From the NCBI GenBank assembly GCA_963921195.1, contig OY992536.1, forward strand, positions 237,062,023-237,126,022: DNA of 64,000 nucleotides, read 5' to 3'. The translations under genes and the position numbers were made by a program. This stretch comes from Pegoplata infirma. Lineage: Eukaryota; Arthropoda; Insecta; Diptera; Anthomyiidae. Shown here in pieces: positions 12,816 to 23,904 of this stretch (its first letter is position 1; each line of letters opens with the position of its first letter). A model generated the notes under the pieces. The model saw only the letters and a list, made by a program, of their open reading frames with translations. It was not told the origin of the DNA and searched no databases.

Positions 12816-14985
12816 TGGTTCCATTTTAAATAGCATAGGCAATCAGCCGATGGTGGTTCAATTTATCCAAAAATTAATATATCCATTCTTCTGATTTTTA
12901 TTGAATTTCGGTTTTTGTTATTTAGTCGAAATTGTGAATGGTTCGCGTTTTATCGCTGTTCAAAGTTGGTATTTTGCAACAATTTTATGAAAAATACATA
13001 ATGTTTAAATGATCGTATCTTTGGAACGCATCATCCGATTGTCACGAAATAAAGCGCAAAATAATGGTTATGTCCTGGTCTTAAAATAGAATTTTGAAAA
13101 AGGATAGGATGCTTTGCAAAAACGATATTGAAATTAAAAAAATGTCCTTAATTTGCAAATATCTCAAAATGCGTATCTTTAATTTTCCTATATTTTTTTG
13201 CACATATAGCCCTAAATATACTTAACAACATATGCAAATCCCAAATTGGGATGGTAAGCGGTTTAATTGTAAACGCGGTTTCATGAAACGCCTTATTGAT
13301 TTTTGTTAATAACTCTCGTTTACAAATGAAAAACAATTTCTGCGCACTAACCGCGAATAATTTTTTTATATGTATTTTTGATCGCTAAACTCAAAAATTT
13401 CATCAAAAGAACATTTCGCGAATAACTTTTTGTTTAATGAATTTTTTAGCGTTTTTTGGAGGTATTTTGACTATTTTTCTTATATCTTAAGTTCTGTTTA
13501 TCTGATCTTCTCGCAATAAAAACCAAACTAAAGATAATCAAATTTCCAACAAATCCTACATTCATCATTTTTTCATAAGTTCATAGCTTTACGCGCAAAT
13601 AATTTTTTTAGCGTTATTTGGAGGTATTTTGACTATTTTTCTTATATCTTGAGTTCCGTTCATCTGATCTTTTCGCAATAAGAACCAAATTAAAGACAAT
13701 CAAATTTTCAACAAATTCTTCATCCATTATTTTTATATCAGTTCATAACTTTACGCGCAATAGGCAAACATATGACTAAAATAAGTTTTTTGATTAACAA
13801 ATCATTTAAAAAAAGTTTAAGAAATAGAAATCTTTGCAATTAATTGCATCTTTTTATTTATCTGCAAAGCCTGAACATTGAGAAATATAATAAAGTTGAT
13901 TTGATGAAAATCTATAGGTTTACTCCGAAGTTATCACAAATTTTATGAATATACATGATAAAATACAAAAAAAAATGATATTTTTTTACAATTTCTTTTT
14001 TTAAAATTTTTAAAAAATGAGCTTTGTTAATAAAAAATAGTTTTTCCTTGTTTGCCTATTGCGCGTAAAGTTATGAACTGATATAAAAATAACGAATGAA
14101 GGATTTGTTGGAAATTTGATTGTCTTTAATTTGGTTCTTATTGCGAAAAGATCAGATGAACGGAACTCAAGATATAAGAAAAATAGTCAAAATACCTCCA
14201 AATAACGCTAAAAAAATTATTTGCGCGTAAAGCTATGAACTTATGAAAAAATGATGAATGTAGGATTTGTTGGAAATTTGATTGTCTTTAATTTGGGTTT
14301 TATTGCGAGAGAATCAGATAAACAGAACTTAAGATATAAGAAAAATAGTCAAAATACCTCCAAAAAACGCTAAAAAATTCATTAAACAAAAAGTTATTCG
14401 CGAAATGTTCTTTTGATGAAATTTTTGAGTTTAGCGATCAAAAATACATATAAAAAAATTATTCGCGGTTAGTGCGCAGAAATTGTTTTTCATTTGTAAA
14501 CGAGAGTTATTAACAAAAATCAATAAGGCGTTTCATGAAACCGCGTTTACAATTAAACCGCTTACCATCCCAATTTGGGATTTGCATATGTTGTTAAGTA
14601 TATTTAGGGCTATATGTGCAAAAAAATATAGGAAAATTAAAGATACGCATTTTGAGATATTTGCAAATTAAGGACATTTTTTTAATTTCAATATCCTTTT
14701 TGCAAAGCATCCTATCCTTTTTCAAAATTCTATTTTAAGACCAGGACATAACCATTATTTTGCGCTTTATTTCGTGACAATCGGATGATGCGTTCCAAAG
14801 ATACGATCATTTAAACATCATGTATTTTTCATTAAATTGTTGCAAAATACCAACTTTGAACAGCGATAAAACGCGAACCATTCACAATTTTGACTAAATA
14901 ACAAAAACCGAAATTCGACACAGATCTCGAGAATTGATATGCCAATTTTTATGCAAATTAAAATAGGTAAGGTCGAAAAAGTGTT
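12816..14985. mobile_element. Foldback element FB-B, copy 1
   Basis: Two arms of about 950 bp (12816-13771 and 14053-14985) are nearly perfect inverted repeats around a loop of about 280 bp. The arms include GTGAATGGTTCGCGTTTTATCGC and TTTAATTGTAAACGCGGTTTC in complement. A second copy lies at 34205-36602. It interrupts the tandem monomers, which continue in the same orientation to the right. The identical 62-codon frames read from each arm are a consequence of the palindrome, not genes. Confidence 0.85.
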
Positions 14986-15960
14986 TTTTTTGTTTTCAAA
15001 AATTTTGGAATCCTTCTATACGATCTTTCCATTTCCAATTTGCTATGGCGATATTTATGGTTTTCAAAATAGTTTGCAGTATTGCAATCGTACTGATAAC
15101 ATTATGGTGGTGCATATGACCTCTCCACCAAGTGTCACGAGATTAAAGAAGCTGCGAAGTTTAATTTTCCTTAACATCAAATTACTAAATAATATTGTAT
15201 TTGCGACATATTTACATTTACTCATTTGGAATATGATCATGTTTTGGAATAAAATGTCCACGCTTATACTTGTTATGACTGGAAAAAAAAACATGATTTT
15301 AAAATTCAAATACATATTAATGAAAACTCACCTTTTCCAAAAATGTTTTTATTTTAATTTACATCATGGCGACAATGTGTCAGGTTGTCACTTTCGCTTA
15401 CGTTAACGTTGTCCTTCCCAAATCGTTACTCAACCTTAAAACTGATCATACCTTCTTTTCATTTCTATTTGCTATGGCGAAAGTAAGCGTTTTCAGAATA
15501 GTTTGTAGCGTTGGAACCGTAGTGATAAAGGGTGGTGCATATGCCCTCTCTCCAAGTTGAGCGAGCTTAACGTAGCTCCGCATGGTTAAATTTTCTTCAA
15601 CTAGTAACTCGGCCTCCAAACTTTTTATACCTTCTTTTCATTTTCAATTTTGTATTGCGACAGTAAGGGATTTCAAAATAATTTATAGTGTTGAAATCGT
15701 AGTGATAACAGTTCTGGTAGTGCGAATGTCCTCTTCTCCAAGTTGAGAAAGCTTAACGTAACTCGGCCTCTACACTGCTTATACGGTCTTTTCATTTCCA
15801 ATTGGCTATGGCGACATTAAGGGATTACAAAATAGTTTGCAGTATTGCAATCGTAGTGAAAACATAATGGTGGTGCATATGCCCTCTCTACATAGTTGCA
15901 CGAGATTAACGAAGCTGCGTAGTTTAATTTTATTCAACATCAAAGTACTCAATAATATTG
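14986..15960 (+). repeat. Diverged tandem monomers (right of FB-B)
   Basis: At least four units carry the CGTA(G/C)TGATAA/TGGTGCATATG signature (near 15087, 15515, 15698 and 15850), together with CATCATGGCGACAATGTG at 15363. Orientation matches 12400-12815. The array looks like a decayed satellite captured inside the CCCGGCTA element. Confidence 0.65.
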
Positions 15961-16269
15961 TATTTGGATAAAAAAGTCCACGCTTATACTTGTTGTGACG
16001 ATGAACTGGAAAAAATTAACACAAATGATTTTAAAACTCTAAATACATATTAATGAAAACTTACCTTTTCCAAATTTTTTTTATGTAAAAGTAACGCTTT
16101 TAAGCAGAATATTTTGCAACTAGGAAACAATATTTGTTAAATTATTGATATATATTAGGGTATGAATATATATCAGTCAATCGATGGTAAGGTAATAATA
16201 TAATTTTAATAGTTAATAACTTTTATTTTGTAACTCTGGTTCAAATTTGCATACACATGTACTATGATT
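15961..16269. other. AT-rich stretch, nothing recognised
   Basis: Continues from the last monomer into the subterminal palindrome zone of the enclosing element; no gene. Confidence 0.5.
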
Positions 16270-17634
16270 TAACATTTTATGATATCATATATGGTTCCAT
16301 ATATGATATCATATATGGCACATATTTTATATACGACCACATATATGGGATCGTTTCTTGCATATATGGTCACATATATGTTTCCATCTATGTCATATAT
16401 GATCATATAAAGATCGATACATAAGCATATATGAACATACACATTTATTTTTAGCCGGGTAAGCATTTTTTAAAAAAATCACGAAAATTTTGGGAAACGC
16501 CGTCACAAAAAAAATGTAAATGCATTTTTTTAAAAAAATATTTTTTGTTAGTGCATTGGTATAAAAACGGATAATCAGTTCAATCGAATGCTTTTTGAGT
16601 CGTAGAAATCCGATAGATACTTTCGAAGAAATGGCTTTTTAAAGTTACATACTTTTTTGATAAAATTGCAAAATAAACTTTAAATTGATTTTTTGTATGG
16701 AAAAAATCAAATAAGTAGTTTTAAAAAAATCACGAAAATTTTTTGAAACGCCGTCACAAAAAAAAACGGTAGTCAATTTTGTGTAAAAAATGCCATATTT
16801 TCGAATTATGCAGGTTTCAAAAAAATTGAAGGGGGAGAAAGTTTAGAAAAATGCATCAAAAAATTGCATTTGCATCAAAAATGCACTTTTTTTTTAAAAA
16901 ATTTTTTTTTATTGCATTGGTATAAAAAAGGACGAACTTTTGAATCAAATGCTTTTTGAATCGTAGAAATCCGATAGATACTTCAGAAGATATGGCTCTT
17001 CAAATTAACATACTTTTTTGATTTTTTAAATTTTTGAAGAAAATTAAATTCGCGAAAAAACCGCGATTTTTTTAAAATTTAAAAAACTGAAAATGGATAT
17101 GTTTTATTAGCTTTGTGGAGAATGCATACCGTTAATATAAAGAAAATCGAAAGACCTAAGGTCAGAAAATAGCATTTTTTATGTGTTTTCTGGTGGATTT
17201 TGTGATATATAAGTTTGTCATTCCGTTTGTAACACATCGAAATATTGGTCTAGGACCCCATAAAGTATATATATTCATGATCCTTGATCGATTTTAAGCC
17301 GATCTAGCGATGTCCGTCCGTCCGTCCGTCTGTCTGTCTGTCTGTCCGTTGCAAACACGCTAACTTTTGAAAGACTTTACGGAGGCTCCTGAAGTTTGAC
17401 ATATATGTTCTCCATTTACCGGGTCAGGTTGGTATTGCAATCCAGCGAAATCGGTCAAGTGGTTCAAAAGTTATGAGCAAAAGAGTAAATTTCGGCAAGG
17501 TTATTTTTCGAATTTACAAGATTAAAACCACTATAACTTTCGAAAGACAATTCTGAGGGGGCTGAAGCTTAGCATATATATTTGCCGTTCCCAATGGCTG
17601 TTTGGTTTTGAATTTCAGCAAAATCGGTTCAGTG

Positions 17635-18384
17635 CACTATGGTTCCAAATCAATTTTTTTTGGCAGAAATTAAAAAAATAAAATTTAACAAATTTTCAAA
17701 AGCTTATACATTTCCTTAATGTCAACACTGTAAGCTATCAAGAAAGTATAATGAAAGAAATTTGGTGCCAATACTTTTAGTTTGCTAGGCTTTCAAAGTT
17801 GAAAGTTTTAAGACGTATAATAAAACCGGAGTGAAATCAATATTACACTTATACAAACGGCAAATGGGAAAAACTAAAATTATAAAGAGGCTAAAGGGAC
17901 AAATTGAAACCTAAGGATACTAGTTCTTATTTAAAATTCCTATTTTACAGTTAATGCATCCTTGGCGTTATCCTTGGATGTTTTGATTATGGGGATTTTG
18001 GAGCCAAAATAGCCTATATCTTTCGAGGACAAAAAGTTGTGTTTGGGCACGAACTTGCATGAGTCTTTAAACGTGAAAGTGTTTTCAATATTGTTTATTT
18101 AATATTAAAATCTACATCTTGCCAGCATTTTTTAGCAAACTCCCACAATTTCCATTTTAGTTTAGCACAAATTTCGGCCAAATTTGCTGTTTTTTGCGTG
18201 ACACGGTTTCAAATTATTTTATTTTATAACTGTTTTGCCTTCCGTAAAGGTAATTAATTAATAAAAATAAATTTAAAAAAAAAAAAAAAAAAAAATCCAA
18301 AAAAAAAAAAAATTTAAAAAAAAAAAATTTTTTTGACAATCGATTTTTGAATGCGCTTAGAGATAAAAATTTGGGACCATAGTG
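17635..18384. mobile_element. Element with CACTATGGTYCCAAAT termini, possibly Transib-like
   Basis: Left end CACTATGGTTCCAAATC and right end TTTGGGACCATAGTG are inverted repeats. The flanks CAGTG (17630-17634) and CATTG (18385-18389) are similar but not identical. The CACWATGG start recalls Transib termini, which make 5-bp duplications; this link is inference. The interior is AT-rich with no transposase. Confidence 0.5.
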
Positions 18385-18964
18385 CATTGGACAGGTAGAA
18401 GCTGATTAAATAAAACAAATTTACAAAAAATAAAAAAAAATTGTATGGGGACCACCTTAACAGTTAAAGATAGAGGGTAGGTGTGTTCACAGAAAATGTT
18501 TGGACTAAAAAAATATTGTGGGTCCGTCATACATTTTGTTGCTTTAAGGGCACTATTAGTGCAGTTAGAGCGGTTGGAGCAAATTTTAAAATATGTCGTT
18601 TTGTGTGGGAGCCCCCTTAGAAATTGGAGATAGGGTGTTAGTTTGTTCCAAACAAATGTTAAGACGTAAAATTTAATGGGGGTCGGTCTTATAAATGACA
18701 CCTTTATGCCGCACCATTAAAGCAGTAGAAATGATTTTAAGATTGGAAAATTACAATAAATTTTTTTAAAAAAATTTAAGAAAATTAGTTAGTCAGAACA
18801 ATTACAATAGTGAAGAAGTAAAAGAATTTTTAGTTGCGTTATTTATTTTAATATACCTCTGATGATGGCTAGAGAGTCTGGCCGAAATATTAGAAGACAA
18901 AAATAAATAATAAAATTGAAAATTAAACTTTTTTGGTTTTATTTCGTACCTTTTGCCTAACTAA
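18385..18964. other. Unassigned stretch with a hammerhead-like remnant
   Basis: Contains direct repeats of TTAGAGATAGGG/TGTTC-type text (18460-18490 and 18617-18645). At 18858-18884 CTGATGATGGCTAGA, then GAG, then TCTGGCCGAAAT: a CTGATGA box, a 7-bp stem and a GAAA box. A decayed inverse relative is at 52300-52325. An extra T after CTGATGA and lack of a good stem I make ribozyme function unlikely. No gene. Confidence 0.4.
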
Positions 18965-19439
18965 AACAACAACGTAACAACAACAGGTCAACTATAAACA
19001 ACAACAATTTAAGAAAATAGTAATAATCGTTATCCTACAATCCTCCTGGGCGAAAAATTTGTAGAATCAATAGGAGTTTTACACAAAAAGTTTTTTTCAA
19101 AAAAATTGAAGAGTACAAACAATTTCAAAAATGAGATTTAAATTTTAAAACTTAAAAATCGCATACTAGAGCGCTTTTAAGAATTTTTTGAGATTTTTTT
19201 TTAAAAGAACGTGAAAAAACCAAAATTTTGAAAAAAAAAAATTGAAATTTGGACCATTATTGAAGAAGTTATGATAAAATTTTATCATTTTCATGGGACA
19301 CAAGGGTCTCCTATTTTTACTATTTTTTTTTTAAATTTTAATAATTTTTTTCTATATAAAAATAAAAAAAAGATAGATTTTTTTTGTTTTTCAAAATTTT
19401 GTTAATAATTTTTTTTTAAATTGTTTATCAATATAATTT
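18965..19439. other. AT-rich stretch
   Basis: Begins with an AACAACAAC-rich segment, then AT-rich sequence; nothing recognised. Confidence 0.5.
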
Positions 19440-19910
19440 AAAGAGCCGAGCCATAACTCCTTAAGTGAATATCTGATTTCTAAAATCAAAATTGAAATGG
19501 AAAGCTAGAATCCTCTACTTTAAACTGAAAAGTTCAAAAAATATCTAAAAACAGAAATTCATTTTAAATGCAAATGCAATTTTTATGTGCATTAAAATTT
19601 TTTTTTCCTTTTTATGGGCAAAATTAAAAAAAAATTAACTATTAAAAATAGAAAACTTTTGTGTCCTACTAAAATGATGACTGATTTTTTTGTAAAAATG
19701 CCATACTTTAATAATATGTTAATTAAAAAAAAATCGAAAGGGGCAAAATTTGACGAAAATGCACTAAAAGTGAAATTGATTTTAAAATGCATTTTTTTAA
19801 TGACACAATTTTTTTTAACTTTTACGTTTAATGTAGAGGACTTTAGCTTTTCATTTCAATTTTGATTATAAAAATCCGATATTAACTTAAGAAGTTATAG
19901 CTCATCAAAC
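19440..19910. repeat. Small foldback related to FB-C
   Basis: The arms 19441-19530 and 19840-19910 are inverted repeats (AAAATCAAAATTGAAATGGA against its complement). The outer sequence TCGCGAATAAAATCGCGA near 19955 resembles the FB-C arms. Overlapping reading frames on both strands reflect AT-rich palindromic sequence. Confidence 0.55.
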
Positions 19911-20647
19911 TACACCACTTTTTAATTTTTTGTGATTTTTAAAAAATGAAAATCGCGAATAAAATCGCGAGATTTTGGAATTTAATAAAACTATTAATGG
20001 GAATGCCTAAATGGCTCCTAGTGTACACAATATGAAAAAAATCTGAAGACGACATGTCAAACAATACCCTTTTATCATGCTTATTGATGGAAAACGCATA
20101 TATCGGACAAAATTATTTTTGAAAATTGGGGTTGTTAAAACTGATTTTTGAGACATGGTTTGTTCGGCATTTTTTCTTAGAATTTTATACATAATTCAAA
20201 TATCCTAGACGATTTTGTCAAAAATTTTGCTACGAACAATTAACTCCGCTCTAATGTTTAAACTTGTAAAAATATTTATAAAAGTGTATAAAAGTCAAAT
20301 GGTGTCCAGTCGTTCCAGGACTCAAATTTGCCCATTCACTAAAATACAAGTAAGCTCACTTTGAGGAATATTTGTCAATTATATTTGTTTCTACGCAATT
20401 CTAAATACGAAAAACGTTAAAGTATTAGTGATTTTGGTGGAAATACGAGTGTGTATTAGTGAAATTTTGGAAAGCGAATGAATTTATCAAAGCAAACGAT
20501 GGCAAATACTCCACCGTGTTAGCTTATTTCCCGAGGGTTCATTTATTTTCCCGTGTGAAACATCTTCTTTAATAGTCTTTGATAAAAGTTATCATTTTCC
20601 AGTTCGACCATCGTAGCACATTTATTATTAACTCAATCTGGACGCTA
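19911..20647. other. AT-rich intergenic stretch
   Basis: No gene recognised. 20300-20640 is less repetitive than its surroundings and could be single-copy DNA. The last bases (GGACGCTA) match the flank at 10601-10609. Confidence 0.5.
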
Positions 20648-21538
20648 CACTCAAAAAAATACGTTAGTAGATTTACTATTTTTTTTTTGCTAATGCTAAA
20701 TTTTTAGTTAAGATTAGCATGTTAGCAAAAAATTCTTGTAAACTTCATTTAGCACATTAGCAATTTTAAACAAACTTTGAACTAATTTTTTTTGCTAAAT
20801 TTGAAATTGAGTTGCCAACATTTTTGCAAGATTTTTTGCTAATATTAGCAAAAATAAATGGTAAATTTTTTTTTTATTTTCAGAAAACTTAAAATGGCGC
20901 TATTTCAGAAACTAAGCCATCTATGGCTTTTTCTCTATGCTTAGTTTCTCTATAGAGAAACTAAGCATAGAGAAAAATGGAAGCCATTTTTGGTTCTCGG
21001 GCTCTCCATAGTATCGCCGGTCCTCTTCATATTTGTGGACCCTAATGGGCTCTAACTTTGGATCCAAAAAAGTTAGCATTCCCGAAAATTTTAAAATGCT
21101 CATACCTCGGTAAATATTGCCGACACAACAAAAAGTCCAAAATCATTTTTGTAGCTCTCAACACGTAGAACAAGACTGCAAAATAGTCAAAAGCTCTCTG
21201 AGTAATATTTTTGAAGTTATCGAGTTTTTTAATTCTCAAGACCCCAGTTGTCCCCTATAATCACGTATCTCAAAAACTAAGCAAGGTAGAGCGAAACGGA
21301 CACAAATTTTGGATCAAAAACTATGACGATTTTTAAGGAACCCAACTAGGTCTAGGGCCATCGGGGTCTGGACCTATCGGGTCCGAACCCAATGGGGTCC
21401 TCAGATGTTTATGAAACAAGTTAAAAAAATAAAAATTTTGTTAATTAATTATTGGCAAAACATTTTTGCTAACTTTAGCTAAAAAATTGTGGGTTTACAA
21501 GCTTTTTTGCTAACTTTACAGTTTTTTTTTTTTGAGTG
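20648..21538 (-). mobile_element. MITE, TIR CACTCAAAAAA, TSD TA, copy 2
   Basis: Same family as 1269-2126 but in opposite orientation. It starts CACTCAAAAAAATACG, ends TTTTTTTGAGTG, and has TA on both sides. The empty site is seen at 10603-10620 (GGACGCTATAAAGC). The core contains a local palindrome near 20920-20975 (AAACTAAGCATAGAGAAA), absent from copy 1. Non-coding. Confidence 0.85.
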
Positions 21539-22382
21539 TATATAAAGCTTAAATGCAAGCTAAATAAATACGCTACAAAACACTTTTAAAAAAAATAATC
21601 GTTTGACAAAAAAAGGCTTGGTATTTTTTAATATTGTCTTTAACAAATTACATCTACTATAGTTCTGTGTGAATACTTGTGACTGGCACTGTATACACAA
21701 AATGTTGAATTGAAATATATTTTTTAATTTTTTTCTTTATACCCTCCATTTTTATTTTCAGAATCTGGTCGCCTTATATTACCACACAAAAATATTGTAC
21801 CTGTAGGACAACAGCTTTGGGTTTCCTATTTTGACTTGAAAATTTAAAAGTTCCAAACAAAGTAAATAAAAAAAACGAATTCTAAAGCGTGCAACCCCCT
21901 TTAAGATGTTCCTTCTTTTAAATTGTGGGAGTTTTTAAACAAACGACACACTTAACCGCCCTGTAAGTAGCGATTGTAAAATGTGTGATTATTATTTTAG
22001 TCTACATGTTGTAATAGTCTTCATGTTTAGTATAGATTGTCGTACAAGAATCAATCAAAAAACATAAATGATTGACGTGTAACAGCAATAGCAATTACAG
22101 GGAACAACCCTATATGCATCGACTTGATGTACAGACATGGTTACACTTGTTTTCTTCGTTTTTTATATTTGTTTTATTTTTTTTGCCAATCTATATTACA
22201 TGGTAACATAAATCAATGCCAAAATAGAGGAGGTAAGTTTTTAAATGTACACTCAAAATATTTTGCAGGTTTGGCTAAGAGGTGGACGTAATATCCACAA
22301 GACCAGTTTTTGATTCAAAGTGATACATTGATGAAGGGGGTGGTGTTGAGGGGGATTTTTGTGTTGGCTGCTTTTTTAATAA
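21539..22382. other. Shared repeat, then unassigned sequence
   Basis: 21541-21630 matches 10609-10700. The remainder, to the MITE at 22383, shows no gene or clear repeat and may be partly unique. Confidence 0.5.
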
Positions 22383-22632
22383 CCCGTGTAAAAATCGATT
22401 AGATCTTGTCAGATCTACTTTTATCTAATTATATATGATTGCATCTGATTGTATATAATTATATCTGGTCAGATATAATTAAATGTCAATTTTGTGGCAA
22501 TGTTGACCAAATCAGAGATATAATTAGATCTCGATTTTGGACATTTCAGATATAATTATATGCAATCAGATACGATCATATATGAACATATATGAACAGA
22601 TCAGATAATATCTGATACATTTTTACACGGGA
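22383..22632. mobile_element. Short MITE with CCCGTGTAAAAAT termini
   Basis: Left end CCCGTGTAAAAATCGATTA and right end ATTTTTACACGGG; 250 bp. The interior is a chain of ATATAATTATATCTGATC-like palindromes. AA flanks both ends. Structural relatives: 46952-47487, 50040-50405 and the large element at 11293-16459. Confidence 0.7.
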
Positions 22633-23085
22633 ATTCGAATTCTTCGGTATTCCTGTCCATGACGGTTTAAGTCCACACAAATGCTTCCTTAAATTTACTT
22701 AGCCTATTATATTTTAACATCTTCCACTTGTTTTATTATGAAAATTCCACTGTCTCTTCGTCCCACACCATCTGCACAAGTCATCTCTAACCAATTTAAC
22801 ATTTTCAAATAATCATTTTAGCCACTATGGTCTATAATTAAACCTACATACTTCCTTAGATCTGCTTTTTCCATATGAAGAAGCATTTTTTGAACACTTT
22901 TCCTACCTCGAGTTCACAAAGCCTTCGTTTGGATACACTCTTTTCTGCTTTAACATTATGAATCTTCGTGGCTTTCAAAATTTTTCTTATTTACCATAAT
23001 TCAGGGAATCGCAGGTGTAGGGTAATATATGGTCAGTCTTGACCGACTATAATTTTCTTACTTGTTTCTCTTTAAAAAATGACAA
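22633..23085 (+). mobile_element. Unassigned sequence ending in a type C HINE-like 3' end
   Basis: 23012-23067 reads GTGTAGGGTAATATATGGTC, a short hairpin around GGTCAGTCTTGACCGACT, and TTTTCTTACTTGTTT. It is the same block as at 533-580. Upstream sequence is not recognised. Confidence 0.4.
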
Positions 23086-23342
23086 CACTTGAAAAAAAAC
23101 TACGTACACAAACCATTAAAAATTATCCCTTATTTTTTACTTGCAGAACAAAAATAAATATCTTTAAATATTAAATGTTAACGAAAGTCTTTATTTTTTA
23201 TTATGTTGTTTTTAAAACAACGCACAGAAGTAGTCATTAAAAAGAACTGAACATTAAACAAATTTGTTTTCCTTAAAAAAACAACTAAACGTTAAACTTT
23301 TTCAATAAACTACAAACACTTAATAGCATAATTTTTTGAGTG
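23086..23342 (+). mobile_element. MITE-Q copy 1
   Basis: About 257 bp from CACTTGAAAAAAAACTACG to AATTTTTTGAGTG. It shares ACGTACACAAA, GAAAGTCTTTATTTTTTAT and ACTGAACATTAAACAAA with 52425-52696 and, inverted and interrupted, with 57708-61180. Its right end is the CACTCAAAAAA terminus next to TA. Confidence 0.6.
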
Positions 23343-23540
23343 TAGTAAAAATATTGCATAAAAAGCAAAACATACAAGATGGATAGAATCAATATACACC
23401 AAAAATCAGATTTAATGATTTAAAAAATATTAGATAGAAAAATCCATAATGTAAACGAAAGAAAAAAGTTATTAGAATGGATTTGTGATACATCACAAGC
23501 AACAAAAAATTATTAATATATTCTTTTCAAAACTAAAAAA
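23343..23540. other. AT-rich spacer
   Basis: Nothing recognised. Confidence 0.5.
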
Positions 23541-23630
23541 AAACATGTCAAAAATTTAAATTCGACTTGGCCAAATCTCATCGCGATGAGAGCACCTTCC
23601 CATCCCGATAAATATACTAAGGGCTGGTAA

Positions 23631-23747
23631 CTTATCAAATGCTAATCATTGATTAACACTAATCATTGATTATTTCCATACAAACTTGACATTTGGAAAC
23701 ATAGATTAGCACTAATCATTGATTATCTTGTGATAAGTTACCAGCCC
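23631..23747. mobile_element. Short palindromic MITE, TSD TAA (PIF/Harbinger-type)
   Basis: 117 bp, GGGCTGGTAACTTATCA at the left and its complement TGATAAGTTACCAGCCC at the right, with TAA on each side (23628-23630 and 23748-23750). The interior repeats AATCATTGATTA. TAA duplications and G-rich ends are usual for PIF/Harbinger MITEs. The empty site resembles 61405-61420. Confidence 0.8.
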
Positions 23748-23904
23748 TAAATGTTTTATTTATTTAACAAAAAAAAAAAAAAAAAAATATGTAAAAAAGT
23801 TTATTTTTTCAGAGGTTGGTTCAGTTCTTCAGGGGGGAACTTTTTCCCCCTTGGCCGATTTTGCCCATTTACGAACTTAACCTGCCTAGAACCATAAGAC
23901 ATAT

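Larger units (their letters stand above)
11293..16459. mobile_element. Element with CCCGGCTAAAAAT termini and TSD TA
   Basis: Left end CCCGGCTAAAAATG and right end CATTTATTTTTAGCCGGG, flanked by TA (11291-11292 and 16460-16461). Subterminal zones (11316-11515 and 16270-16445) are arrays of degenerate ATATATGATC-like palindromes. The interior carries AT-rich DNA, diverged tandem monomers and the foldback FB-B. Smaller elements with similar termini and palindromic interiors are at 22383-22632, 46952-47487 and 50040-50405. Confidence 0.75.
10733..17204. mobile_element. Foldback element FB-C with ATAT target duplication
   Basis: Ends CATGAAATCC and GGATTTTGTG are inverted. The arms (10733-11290 and 16462-17204) are imperfect inverted repeats that share AAATCCGATAGATAC, TTCGCGAAAAAACCGCG-type and GGGGGAGAAAGTTT-type segments in complement. 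ATAT flanks both sides (10729-10732 and 17205-17208). The interior is occupied by a second element (11293-16459). A diverged relative is at 19440-19910. Non-coding. Confidence 0.75.
10701..17634 (+). mobile_element. HINE-like element, type A, split by FB-C, 3' end lost
   Basis: Starts with the TATACCCTCCACTCTAGTGA hairpin at 10701. It is interrupted in its TA block by FB-C (10733-17204) and resumes at 17205 with ATATATAAGTTTGTCATTCC, a short GTCC/GTCT array (about 17311-17347) and the type A body. At 17635 it meets another element and its 3' terminus is not found afterwards. Non-coding. Confidence 0.8.

Noticed and set aside
13148..13336. Identical 62-codon frames at 13148-13336 (minus) and 14483-14671 (plus)
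   Set aside because: They are the same sequence read from the two arms of foldback FB-B; not preserved in copy 2.
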